From positions 30,376,008 to 30,440,007 of the forward strand of contig CM049313.1 of the NCBI GenBank assembly GCA_026874595.1: DNA of 64,000 nt, read 5' to 3'. Position 1 is the stretch's first letter; each line of letters begins with the position of its first letter. Positions 46,191 through 57,492 of the stretch are shown here, piece by piece. The position numbers were made by a program, and so were the translations under genes. The notes beneath the pieces were generated by a model, which saw nothing but the letters and a program-made list of their open reading frames with translations, made no database searches and was not told the origin of the DNA. The stretch comes from Sipunculus nudus (lineage: Eukaryota > Annelida > Sipuncula > Golfingiida > Sipunculidae).

Positions 46191-48690
46191 ATTGAGCTTC
46201 ACAAAAAATAAAAGGTCAACTGGAGACCTGTAATTTGAAGAAAAAAAAATAAATAAATTGCATATTCAACAAATAAATGGAAAGAATTATTAAGAATCAT
46301 GTATATCAGGCTACTTCCTCACCATGTCAAATAAACATGTCTTCTCCGAAAATTTTCATTGGAGCACTGTTCAGTAGACTCAGTTAAGCATAGCATTTTT
46401 ATTAGGTTTTGATATTAGCATATTTGGGCTTAGTAAAGTTAATTTCTTTATTATGGCACATCTTACCCTTTGTTTTACCATGATAGGTGGTGCTTTTCCC
46501 TTTTTTTCCCCAAATATGATGGAAAACTGGCAATGGAAGATATATCTTTTCTCATGAAAGTTGCTTAATAACCATGGAGTACTACATAATTAATTGATAC
46601 AAAGGTCTCTTAATGTAATGAAGTGATAAACTTCAGTAAAAATTGTAAACACTTTTTATGTTATACAATTTCATGAGTGAGAGGTTTATTTCCGGAGAGG
46701 ACATTTTACCATGGAATTTGTTATATTAGTGTCAGTCTGGTATTAAAAAGAGCTATCCAAATTTAAAATATATCTGATAAATCTGGATGATGATACAAAT
46801 CTCTGAGTAAAAGATTCTTGGTACCAAGCTGCCTTCAGCTATGAGGCTACAGATAACAAACATTTCCGGAGAAGACACAAGTTTGACGGACAAGTGTACA
46901 TGCTTCAAATGATGGAATGTCACATTTAACTGACAGCCAATACTTAACTAAGGGTAACTGGGTTGGCATGACAACATTTATTACTTCATTATAAGAGTAT
47001 CCTTTACTTAAAGTATTTCATATGGGCTGTTTGATGCACTTTAAAGAACACATTTCCGGAGAAGACAATTTTTGACTTTTGTCACCATCAGACAGTATTG
47101 TTTCTGTAGTGATATAAACACCATTCCCCAGGCCATTTTTCAGTCCCCAGTTTTAATTGTGATGGATTGAATTAAGCATTTTACCAAAGGAAACATGCCC
47201 TTGTCAAAAATATGAAAATTATACAGTTGTGCAGAAAATATTTTTACTTCTCCACAAGAGGAATTTTTGCTACAGGTCTTCCATCTCTACTACCTCAAAT
47301 CCACATGCATTACACTCTGTATGATTCCATTTTTTATGCTACAGGATAGCTTATTATCCCCCACATCAGTTTGGTACCCTGATTGTGAAACAGCCCTCAT
47401 GAACATTTTGGGTCTGCACTAGTGTATCTGGTTCCATATTATGTTTTTCTTGAATGTGTGTTTTTGCAATCTGTATGATCAAAATGCAAACTGGCTTGTG
47501 AAAACAAATATAGGTACATTTCAGAATATGCATAATGATTGATGGATGTGAGATAAGATGTACATGTCACAATAATAATACACTATTTATCTGTCTCTTA
47601 ACATCAAACATGCCTCTGTTTATCCATGGTTTACTAATCAAAGGTCAGATTGTGCCAGGTAACTTATTTGGCTGTGACCTAATCTGTCCAGTACTCTTAT
47701 GTAATTAGCACCAGTGGTCACCAGCAATGTGGCAGCTAGCCCGTGCTTGCCTCAACAATTGGCACATCCTGGGCAATTACTGGTCAAGAACTGAGTCTGT
47801 TCAGCATTATTTGCTGATATGCTTCATGATCAAGGGGCTCACAGGAAGCAAAATAGAAAGTAATATGTATTACTCTATTACTTTATTACTGTTTCTATTA
47901 CTATTTAATATGTGTTACTCTATTACTGTTTCTATTACTATTACAGCTCAAACGTTTGAGTCTATTACTATTACTTATTACTATCACCCCATGTCTGGTT
48001 CCAAATAGGGGGACCCTATCGAATCGTATAAGTCACCATTTATCTGGCGTCAGCATAAGATAATTACATTTTCGTTGCCTTTGGGTATTGTATAAAACTT
48101 CTGAAAGGATGTAGCAACAATGTATAGCCCGATAATTACTCAATATTATTACTATTAGGCCCTGCCATATATTGAGTTGAATAGCCATACAGTTCAAGAA
48201 TTTCTACAATTATATATATATATAATACAATATAAGCCATGGATCATGCAACAGATCCGTTGCATCTTCTTTGACTGCTTGCATGTTTACTGCCAAACAA
48301 CAAGACAAAGGGTTACATCATTTTAACACAAATAAGTAGGTGTTTATGGTTTCAAAAGCAACTAAAATTAAACTTTGATCATTATTTTTAATCATTGACT
48401 GACCTTTTTACCAGAGGCATGTAGGTGAGTTTATTTTGACTGAGAAGAACGGTCGAATGGGCGAACTTGAAGACCTCACTGGGAGCCTCGCTGACTCAAG
48501 TGATTGACAGCCAGAATTTTGTTACGTTTTGTTTCAACGGGCCCAGCTTGGAAGGGTGATGCTCATGGGGTAATAAACACCTGTTGGCACTGGTTACAGG
48601 GCATTGGGTGGTGTGTGGTCTAAGGCTTATTTTGCAGAAACTCTCACTGTATAGCTATCAAGACTCAATATATGGCAGCCATTGGCAGGG
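46191..48690. other. AT-rich stretch with spaced TTTCCGGAGAAGACA motifs
   Basis: TTTCCGGAGA(A/G)GACA occurs at about 46690, 46864 and 47051, spaced near 180 bases, each followed by a T-rich and TTTGAC-like word. This looks like a degenerate tandem repeat. GGTACCCTGATTGTGAAACA at about 47375 is the inverse of a word at about 21547. No gene recognised. Confidence 0.45.
47868..47990 (+). repeat. TATTAC array
   Basis: Repeated TATTAC/TATTACTGTTTC units, ending in ACCCCATGTCTGG. Counterpart of the array at 20105-20215. Confidence 0.7.
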
Positions 48691-49964
48691 CCTACCGTAA
48701 AAACTTGCATATAAGTTGATCTTGCATATAAGACAAGTGTGATTTTTAGGGTGAAAAATATTTTTACCATCTCAGTCTATGAGAAATCTTACAGGTGAGT
48801 ACAGGCCTCGCTGTCCAAGGTTGTACACAAATGCTTAAAATATCTGTCAGAATGACATTCATTTGATCTTTGCAGATGAACAGAATAAAGGGACAAATAT
48901 TAATAAATCTACGATTTATCAAGAGTAAATATTTAATAAGATATAAATATTCATCTAATTTTTGATCGGTGGAAAAGCAAATCATGTACCTGAATCCAAA
49001 TGGCGGCCATGTCTGATTAAGGTTTGTCATGGTACCTTAAGTTGAATTACAATTTACATTAAAAAAATAAACAAATTTATATATGGCCTTGTGATTTTTA
49101 GCGAACCTGTGAGCTTATCGATGGTGTGGCGTCGTCCGTTGTCTGTACGTTAACCCATACCATCTTGAAAACGGCAAAAATTCTATGCAAAAAATTAGTT
49201 ATCTAAAAAACTATCTGACTTTGCTTATATTTTGGCTAACTGCATTTTCTTAGATTTTATAGGGAAAAAGCTAAAAAAGCTCTAAAAATCTTCTTCTCCG
49301 AAACTGTTCAGCCAAATTGTCCAATATTTCACAAAAATGATTCTTGGAACAATCTCAAGTTTGTTCGAATTTTTTAAGTTCTGTGATTTTTGGGCGAGTT
49401 ACAGGAAGTTGAACTTAGTCATCTGTCCAAAAAAACCATACTAAAATTAGAAACGGCTGGAGCTATCATCACCAAATTTTATCATGCCAATGTTGGTCAC
49501 ATGAGTCATATCTGAAATGGAGATATTAGTGGCGCCACCTGCATCGGCCTTTTTTGTACGGGGTTCATAAGTGCCCGTATCATACTGAGGGCTACAAAAA
49601 AATTCTTCTCTGAATTCATATTGCCAAATTGTTTAATATTGCACAGAAATGTTCCTAGGGTAGTGCTTTCTGAAGTTTGTTCAAATGGTCTCTGTTCAGT
49701 GACTTTTGGCCAAGTTATGGGAAGCTGAATTTAGTCATATGCCATAACAGCCCGTTTTAGCTCAGTGGCTACAAAGATCTTCTTCTAAAAAAAAACCACT
49801 GAGCCAAATTCTTAAATCTCACACATTAATTATCCTTAGATGTTGATATTTCAAGTTTGTTCAAATGGTTTTGGTTCAGTGATTTTTGGCTGAGTTATGG
49901 GAAGCTTAACATAGCCATTTTACTGTATTTTCCCATATGAGTTATAAACCTGCAAAACGTTTTT

Positions 49965-51820
49965 AGCTCAGCTGACTATAAGTCATCTGAGCTATAGTCG
50001 TGGTCCTTTGTCCGTCGTCCGTCCGTCTGTTCGTCTGTTCGTCCGTCCGTCCTTCCGTAGATGTAAGACCTAGGAATCCAAAATTCAGCATAATGTTAGA
50101 TGTCCCCAAGATCTCCTACCAAGCCGAAAACTGGGTCTTTGCGACTTCGTTCCTTTGAGAAATTAAGGAAAAACCTCAATTTTTTTATTAAAATCCTATT
50201 TTTACACTTCAGGACTGTCTAATATCAAAACCACTCATCTGTTTTTCCTCATATTAACCATAAATATTCCTCTATATAGTTCCTATGTACATGCCAGAAA
50301 TTAAGTCTGTAAAGTATAAATTCTTTAAGTTATGGGCCCAAACATAATGGCCTTTGTAAAAAATCAGGAAAAATAATAACTCACTAACATGAAAAATTTG
50401 GAAACTAGAGTCTATTTTCTCAAGTATATAACTATGTTTAATTAAGATTCAATTGTTTACCCAAAATTAAATCTGAATTTTGTAAATTTTTTTAAGTTAC
50501 TAGCATAAAAAAAAATCAGTACTTTAAATTTTGCCCAACTTTGACCATGGCACTTTTTTTCCTGTAAGCACCATTGATTTAATTTTCACAGCATGTAAAC
50601 ATAAATATTTAGTTTGTCTAAATCTGAAATTTGAAAATAAAAGCTTGAAAATTAAGCTAGTTATTGATTTTTTTTTCTGTAGTCACTTGCTTTGATTACA
50701 GATGCAGGGTCCCACTCCAGGTCACTGGAAGTCAGCTATGCCAGGGTTTCTGATTTGTTACAGTCACTGGGGGAGATCCCCTGCTGTGACAGGTGTACAG
50801 TTATTCTCATATCAACACCCCCCCCCCCCCCCCCCCCCGCAAACCCACAAAGTGTTATGCAGTAATTGTTATTGTTTTCACTGTATCTACTTAATTGTAA
50901 TGCTGTTTCCACTCCGATATGCAAAAACTTTCCTTGAAAAAATAATCCAGAAGATGCAATGTTGTGTAATGTAGCAATTTTAAAGAAATCAATTTTCTTT
51001 TAAATGATTTTAACAAAAAAATGAACCCATCAGTATGCTTAAATTATTATAAAATATGAAGCACATTATGGATAAATAAAGACACAATTAAAAATTGTGA
51101 AATCTAAATCAAGTATTATTTTTAGATATTTATTGTTTTGCAGATTTAAAAGATATATTTTTGTGGTAAAAAATAAATAAACATTTGTATGCATGATGTG
51201 GTGTTATCTGACAAGATTGAGATTTAGATGATGCAATTGAGAATTATGTATCAACTTTTATATTCAGATATATATGTTAAATTGGAAATGTATAGAAATA
51301 TAAACTTAAATTAGAAAATAATTGATGTGATAAAAAAATCAGGATTTAATACAAACATTTGTTCATTATTTTCCTGCCTCAGCAGAATTTGAGATCAGGC
51401 TTTGTTTGCCCTGTTTTATGTTGTTAATTTGCTATATATCAACAATACATTTCATAAAAAAAAATACATATATATTTAATCATATATATTATACAAAAAA
51501 ATAGATTCAATTGAACAAATGTGTAAACTACTGAAATGTCAACAGTTAATCCAAAAACCAACTAATGATCATGGTAATAGTACAGATCATTTGTTCACAA
51601 ACTGCTCACATGCTTTAGTTTCAACATTAGGAAACACATGGTCAGGTCACAAAATATTTTTTGCAACAATTTCTTGCTCATCAATACAAACCAATCATAT
51701 AAACCAACCATGGCCTTTATTACCTCTTCCTCTTACACTTTATCTCCATTAGATATTATTTTAGATTTTTACCTTCAAGGTTAACGTCAGCTGAGCACAG
51801 TGACCCATAGGTCCCTTGTT
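49965..51820 (+). mobile_element. Family A relative, copy A4 (1.86 kb), nested in C1
   Basis: Standard head hairpin and (CCGT)n, but it lacks GATGTGGCACG at the core start and has a different second half. This includes GATGCAGGGTCCCACTCCAG, a 21-base C run (50818-50838), a GCATGATGTGGTGTTAT segment shared with A5, an endonuclease remnant, and the tail CAGCTGAGCACAGTGACCCA, TAGGTCCCTTGTT. It is followed by T with no target duplication. The empty site is seen in C4 at about 60883-60888. Confidence 0.85.
51519..51752 (+). pseudogene. C-terminal fragment of an endonuclease/exonuclease/phosphatase (EEP) domain
   Basis: The frame reads LKCQQLIQKPTNDHGN, then STDHLFTNCSHALVSTLGNT, then WSGHKIFFATI. 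This fits the end of AP-endonuclease-like domains of LINEs and Helentrons, which have a (L)QLI-x-x-PT segment, DH(I/L)(Y/F)TN and a final SDH motif with the catalytic Asp-His. Here SDH has become SGH. Everything N-terminal is missing. It lies less than 80 bases before the element's 3' tail, where a Helentron's C-terminal endonuclease would end. A second copy with SDH intact is at 56017-56117. Confidence 0.55.
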
Positions 51821-52302
51821 TGAATTATGCCACTGAGGCCAATTAGTTTAATATTTTATAAGAATAATCCCCTAAATAATTCTTATAATAATTGTCTTTT
51901 ATGGTTCCAAAGAATGAATTTTGGCTGAATTATAAAGATTGAATTGAGTCATTTTACCATATATGTTAGCTGTGTGAAGCAGATACATCTAGCCTGGCAC
52001 CAGTTTATCAGCATCCGTTACATCATGCCCCTAGACATTTAGATTTCAGATAATCTATGATTAATATTGACAAGAATGTTTTTTAAAAGCTTTAAAAAAA
52101 TGTAGATTTATGATTTTAGATATTCCTCATGCCAGGCAGTGTTTACAATCACAGGTATACAGCTCTCTAAGGGTGTATAAAGACGGCTGTACATGGATTA
52201 TATATAATTGGTATCCATACTCAACTTAATTCAAGATTTTGCCATCAGTGAGATGTATCGGTATTATAATTTTGCAATCAATATGCATCTGTAGTAATTT
52301 TT

Positions 52303-54088
52303 AGCGAACCTGTGAGCTAATGCGATGGTGTGGCGACGTATGTTGTCCATTGTCTGTATGTTAATCCATAAAAACCTCATAATTTTAGCCTCTTTCAGCT
52401 TAAAATGTTTATGTTGAAACTGCTAAGTTGAATCGTTCAATTTTTCAAAAATATTTATCTTAGGACATGGTTCTTTTAACCACATCAGAATAGATTGAGT
52501 TCAAATGTTAATTTTTGGTTGAGTCATGAAAAGCTTAAGTTGGTCTTATGGCCATTATTATGTCTATTTAAAAACTAAGGACTGCAATAGTGTTCTTCTA
52601 CAAAATTATTGTTTCAATTATAACCTCTGTAAAATTGCACAAAGATTATTCATAGGTGGCCTTTGTTCTAGTTTACTTGAATGATTTTTGGCAGAATTAT
52701 TCGACCTTTAACAATGAAAGGACTGCATCTTTTATTATTCTTGATATTTTGATAAAAAGTTTATGAATATATCAGCTTGAAAAACAAAGCATTTTAGCCG
52801 AGGTCTTTCAGAATTTTTAAACAGATTGTGTCTATAACTTTAAATAGGTTGAGAAACTGCCATCTGTTTCAGATTTGGCAACAGATCAAGAGTTCATTCA
52901 GTGCAGCCATATATAGGTCAAGAGTTTAATCAGTGCAGCCAAGCACAAGGCATGTAATCACCTCATGTGTGACATGTGAACACCTCATGGGCACCATGTG
53001 ATCACCTCATAGGTAACATGTGATCACCTCATCAGTATCATGTGATCACCTCATGTGTGTCATGCCCCTCAGGGTTGCATGTGGAGCCAATCTTTGAGCT
53101 TATGCAATGGTGTGTCTACTGTTTCAAATTTTGCAACAGGCCAAAGGTCAGTCTGGATCTATTTATAGCTTTGGCAGACTGCTAACTGTATCAGATTAGG
53201 CAACAGGTCAAGAGTTCACTCAGTGCAGCCAGGTATAGGTCAGGAGTTCACTCAGTGCTGTAGCTGCATTCTATTTATAACATTGGCAGACTGCCCACTG
53301 CATCCAATTTGGCTACAATGTTCAGCCTGGATTTATTTATAGCTTTGGCAGACTGCCAGCTGTGTCAGAATATGCAACAGGTCAAGAGTTCACTCAGTGC
53401 AGCCAGGTACAGGTCAAATATTCACTCAATCTAGCCAGGTGCAGGTCATGAGTTCACTCAGTGCAGTAGCCTGAACCAGCAATTTGTCACAGTTCACTCG
53501 GGGCAACGGCCTTTCTCACATAAGCTTGGTCAGCCCCATGCATCAGACTCAAGGTAAGTTTGATGTATTTACCTGATATTTTGACCTGTCTATATGTCTT
53601 TGATGGCTTTCTCGTTCACAAGACAGGTGTCGCCACCTACAAAGACTTTTGCACAGTGTATATGCCTGCTTATTTCTACAGAGGAATTTGATATATCAGC
53701 CTGAAATTGGGCCAGTTTATACATATTGAAAAGCTTTGTCGTAAACAAGACTGGTGGTGCCACCTACAATAATTTTTGCACAGTATGTGTCCCTGCTTAT
53801 TTCTCAGGAGGGGTTTGATATATCAGTCTCAAATTGGGCATATGTATATATCTCTGATAGCTTCGTTGTATACTACTACTAGACTGGTGTTGGCAACTAC
53901 AATCATTTTTGTGTTGTGTGCACCCATGCCAGAATTTTAGCTGTGATATTTGTTAAATCGTTTCTTATTCAAACTGTTTAGTACTTGCATTGTTCATATG
54001 TACATTAAAAGTAATGGTCCAGTTTTGAAGCATTATACCTTTTGTATTTCCCAATGCACAGGTTCCCATTAGGCCTGTAGGCCTTGTT
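52303..54088 (+). mobile_element. Family C element, copy C2
   Basis: The head AGCGAACCTGTGAGCTAATG after five T residues leads to GTTGTCCATTGTCTGTATG. Diverged cores, a 22 bp tandem array, and repeated GGTCAAGAGTTCACTCAGTG and CAGACTGCC words follow. Two to three cores with GGTG(T/G)(C/T)GCCACCTAC and TTTGATATATCAG(C/T)CT resemble D cores. The tail GCACAGGTTCCCATTAGGCC, TGTAGGCCTTGTT ends at 54088 with T next. The terminal AGGCCTGTAGGCCT is a palindrome. Confidence 0.75.
52951..53060 (+). repeat. 22 bp tandem repeat, five copies
   Basis: CATGTGATCACCTCAT plus six variable bases, repeated exactly every 22 bases from 52951 to 53060. The constant 16 bases and changing 6 bases give a mosaic appearance. 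Local to C2. Confidence 0.9.
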
Positions 54089-54734
54089 TCATTCTTTATG
54101 TTCTGTCCTAACACTTTTCTATACTTAAAAAACGTGATCTGCATTCTATTTGTATGCGTTGAGAAAGCTCCAGTTGAAAACCCGTTCCCTTTCTTGAACT
54201 TTGTTGACCTTTAAAATAAATTTATTTCATGAGGTAGCTTAATACCACTCACCTATAAAACTTTGCATGGCTCATCAGGTGAAAAAAGCCCGCTCCATAC
54301 ATACTAATATCATGCGCTACTGGTTGTCTTGTAAAAGGAAGGGTTTTGGCTCGACATTGACGGTTTGGCCGAACATTCAGTGGCATTTTTATTATATTGG
54401 GATTAGAGGCATTAACAGAATAAAAAAATGATGGATGTACAGAATCGACAGGTTGGTCAGACATTCAAGTCACACATTTTTGCTCTCGGACTCGTACTGG
54501 CACATAAGTTGACCCCCCCAACTTTAAATGTTTTTTTTTCAGGGTGAAAATTTCTCGACTTACATGCAAGTTTTTACAGTAATAATATTGAGTCTGATTA
54601 AATCAGGCTAAACAATGTAATGCTCAATTGCCATAATCCATAATTTTACAAGAGACCTAATGTTGGGCACGGCTTTTTTCAAGAACTGACCAAAACTGAG
54701 GTTCATATTACTGGAACTGACCAAAACTGACTGC

Positions 54735-55273
54735 TTGTCCCCACAATAATTTTTATAATAATTGTCTTTAATGGTTCCACATGAATGATTTTTGGCTGAA
54801 TTATGGAGGTTGAATTCAGTCATTTTACCATTTATGTTAGCTGTGTGAAGCAGTTACATCTAGCCTGGCACCAGTTTATCAGCACCTGTTACATCATGCC
54901 ACTAGATTTCAGGTTAAATAGCTTGGCAGACTTTCAACTATTTCAGATTTGGCAACAGGTCAAAGGATAGCCTGGATCAATTTATAGCTTTGGCAGATTC
55001 GCAACTGTATTAGATAGGCAACAGGTCAAAAGTTCACTCAGTCTAGCCAGGTGCAGGTCAAGCATTCACTCAGTGCAGTAGCTTGAGGGATTAATTTGTC
55101 ACAGCTCACTCGAGGGGATATCACCATTAAATTAGGCATATGTATACATCCTTGATACCTTTGTCATATACAAGACATGTAGGCTTACTTGAAAAGTAAT
55201 TGCCCAGCAGTGAAGCATTATATCTGATGTATAAACCACTGCACAGGTTCGCATTAGGCCTGTAGGCCTTGTT
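54735..55273 (+). mobile_element. Family C 3' fragment, copy C3
   Basis: It shares CACAATAATTTTTATAATAATTG, GCTGTGTGAAGCAGTTACATC and GGCACCAGTTTATCAGCA with 51860-52030. It then shows the GGTCAA/CACTCAGT words and the tail GCACAGGTTCGCATTAGGCC, TGTAGGCCTTGTT (end 55273). No head. Confidence 0.65.
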
Positions 55274-56016
55274 AAATATTTATTAATTATGAATAAACTA
55301 TTTTCCTATTAGCACTTGAATTTAATTTCATATCATGTCCTGTATGTATATGCAAGGGTGTTGGAACTCCCATCATTCTCCCCCCCCCCTTGTCATGCAC
55401 CTGAGCACTTGGGACAAGACTTTGATTGCAACTGCATAAAATTATTAAATAAAGAAAATATACACAGAGGTACAGAGGTTTTTCTAACAACCATGAGTTA
55501 CCATCCCCCCCCCCCCCCCCAACCATTTATTTCTTCCACCTGTGGAGTGGGAAAGTTATGGCAACTGTATACATTTTAAAACATAGAAAAAATAAACGCT
55601 TGCATGCGTTGATCGCAGCTGATAATCGTTGCCAGAGGTATGTGTCATGTATAATTGAAAATATAGTGTCCAAAATTTTTACACGGATGCTATGAACGGA
55701 TGCAAATAAACCTTGGAATATGTCACCAATTTTTTACAAGGTTGATTTTGTCGAAAGAAAATTCAGAGGGCAACTTTAAATAGCGATGTTCAACAGAATA
55801 TATTTTTATATAAAAATTATTTCATTTATCATATCCACTTCTCCGAAAACATCTTCATTCAATCTCTTGGCTTCAATACGATGTTTATGCATATCACCCT
55901 ACATATAATGTATCTATATATTAATAGCGTATTGCGATGTGTATGATTTCCGGTGGATTTCTGATACCAACATACGAATTATTTCCTTCGTCCCAAACCG
56001 TGCGTAGCACGGGTAT

Positions 56017-56117
56017 TTGCTAGAAGATCTTATATTCACAAACTGCTTACATGCTTCAGTTTCAGCATTAGGAAACACATGGTCAGATCACAAAATATTA
56101 TTTGCAACAATTTCTTC
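56017..56117 (+). pseudogene. Second EEP endonuclease C-terminal fragment
   Basis: FTNCLHASVSALGNTWSDHK followed by ILFATIS parallels 51590-51690. The SDH motif is intact but the domain is cut by the window-visible F insertion at 56118 and lacks its N-terminal part. Non-functional. Confidence 0.55.
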
Positions 56118-57001
56118 AACCATATCAACGAAGTTGCGAAAGGGATATGGTAACGCCTCCATTTGTGCGTCCATCTGTCTGTCTGTCCGTCCATCCGGAA
56201 TTGGCTTGTGGGTCCTTTTCAAGCCAAACCATTTGATAAAAACCTTTTATCTTGCACATGTGGCCTACCCACCAATAGATGAAGAACCCTATCAATTTTG
56301 AGGTTACAGGGTCAAAGGTCAGGGCCACAGGACCCAGTTCTTGAAAAAGCTTTTGGACACATTTACACTTTTTTACAGCCAAGCCATTTGACCAAAACCT
56401 TTATCTTGCAAATATGGCTCCCCCATCCATGGATGAAGACCCTTATTGATTTTGAGGTCATGCCACACAGCCTACTTCTGGAAAAGCTTGTGGACCCATT
56501 TACAGCCAAACCGTTTCACTAAAACCTTCCCATCTTCCACATATGGCTCACCCACCCATGGATGAAGAACCCTGTAGATTTTGAGGTCACAGGGTCAAGG
56601 GAAGGCCTGCAAGGCCCACTTCTTGAAGAAGCTTGTGGACCCATTTTAAGCCAAACCGTTTTACTAAAACCTTCCCATCTTCCACATATGGCTCATCCAC
56701 CCATTTAAGAAGAACCATATCAATTTTTAGGTCATGGCATTAAAGGTAACGGCCACAGCTCCCACTTCATGAAAAAGCTTGTGGACCCATTTTAGGCCAA
56801 GCCATTTGACCAACACCTACCTGTCTGTGTCACCTTGCTCATATGGCTCACCCACCCATGGATGAATAACCCTATTTAGTTTGAAGTCAGAGGAGCAAAG
56901 GTCAAGGCCAGAGAGCTGCCCTTCTCATTTTCACACTGTGTAATACACCTATTCTAATTATGCCCCGTGCGATGGATGCTCTTCTTTGTGGTGCCCTTGT
57001 T
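56118..57001 (+). mobile_element. Family F element nested in A7
   Basis: It begins AACCATATCAACGAAGTTGC and GAAAGGGATATGGTAACGCC with a GTCTGTCTGTCCGTCC tract. Five cores of about 130-150 bp follow (AAGCCAAACC(A/G)TTT, CCTTCCCATCTTCCACATATG, GGCTCACCCACCCATGGATG, AAGAACCCTAT, TTTTGAGGTCA), closely resembling B1 cores. It ends GTGCGATGGATGCTCTTC, TTTGTGGTGCCCTTGTT at 57001. The host A7 sequence continues on both sides. Confidence 0.75.
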
Positions 57002-57101
57002 ACCTCTTCTTCTCAGACTTTAATCTCCATTTGATATTATTTTCAATTTTTACCTTCAAGGTCAACTTCGGCTGAGTACAGTGACCCATGAGTCCCTTGT
57101 T

Positions 57102-57434
57102 ATATGTTATGTATGTCATTTGTACTCTGGGTTACAAGGCGTTTCTACAATAAATCGTTGTTGTAAGATAAATGTATTTTGTAAACCAATTGTACTTCAT
57201 ATGATTTGAAAGTATTTGCCACAATTTTAAAATGCTACCACTTTGTCCTGTAGTGCATATTTTATTGGATGTCAGGATTCTATGGTTATATTTTAAATTT
57301 ACATTATTTGGATTCCTTTTCTTTTAAAATATTTGTAATTTTGTGCATATATGAAAATTTAATATTGTTAAATATTTGCTCTATTTGTTTTAGCAAAGGT
57401 GTCAGCCTATTTTAGCCATTGTTTAGCTAGAGTA
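57102..57434. other. Short AT-rich segment upstream of GEN1
   Basis: AT-rich, no obvious TATA-type promoter arrangement that I would defend, no repeat end until 57435. It may hold the GEN1 5' intron or promoter. Confidence 0.4.
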
Positions 57435-57472
57435 AAGTTCAGCTGACCACCACAACCCATGGATCTCTTGTT
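57435..57472 (+). mobile_element. Isolated A-type 3' tail immediately before the GEN1 start
   Basis: GTTCAGCTGACCACCACAAC, CCATGGATCTCTTGTT has the form CAGCTGA(n)CCCATGG(A)TC(n)CTTGTT of the family-A tails, in decayed state. Twenty bases separate it from the GEN1 ATG. Its pyrimidine-rich end, with the following CAATACAG (57473-57480), forms a plausible splice acceptor for the GEN1 5' region. Confidence 0.55.
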
Positions 57473-57492
57473 CAATACAGGCTGTGGTGAAA

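Larger units (their letters stand above)
49100..52302 (+). mobile_element. Family C element, copy C1, interrupted by A4
   Basis: It begins after T residues with AGCGAACCTGTGAGCTTATC and a GTCGTCCGTTGTCTGTACG tract. Cores of about 180-270 bp follow (CTTCTTCTCCGAAACTGT, CAGCCAAATTGT, AATATTTCACA, GTTCAAATGGT, TGGCCAAGTTATGGGAAGCT). It breaks at 49964, resumes at 51821 (TGAATTATGCCACTGAGGCC) and runs to 52302, where C2 starts. The parallel copy C4 is uninterrupted here. Confidence 0.7.
48695..54579. mobile_element. TA-flanked terminal-inverted-repeat unit enclosing nested families
   Basis: The left terminus CCGTAAAAACTTGCATATAA (48695) and right terminus, read inverted, CTGTAAAAACTTGCATGTAA (54579) match at 18 of 20 bases. 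Further inside they share GTAAGT(C/T)GA and GGGTGAAAA. Both are bordered by TA (48693-48694, 54580-54581), the duplication of Tc1/mariner/pogo-type elements. The 5.9 kb size is due to insertions C1, A4 and C2. The residual interior (48715-49099, 54089-54555) shows only unrecognised short frames. Confidence 0.5.
55274..57101 (+). mobile_element. Truncated family-A relative, copy A7, interrupted by family F
   Basis: Segments match the second half of A4/A5: ACCTGAGCACTTGGGACAAG (compare 59909-59930), C runs at 55381-55390 and 55506-55520, then the endonuclease remnant at 56017-56117. After the F insertion the copy resumes with ACCTCTTCTTCTCAGACTTT, ATCTCCATTTGATATTATTT and the tail GGCTGAGTACAGTGACCCATG, AGTCCCTTGTT ending at 57101. 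55600-56010 is unassigned. Confidence 0.6.
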
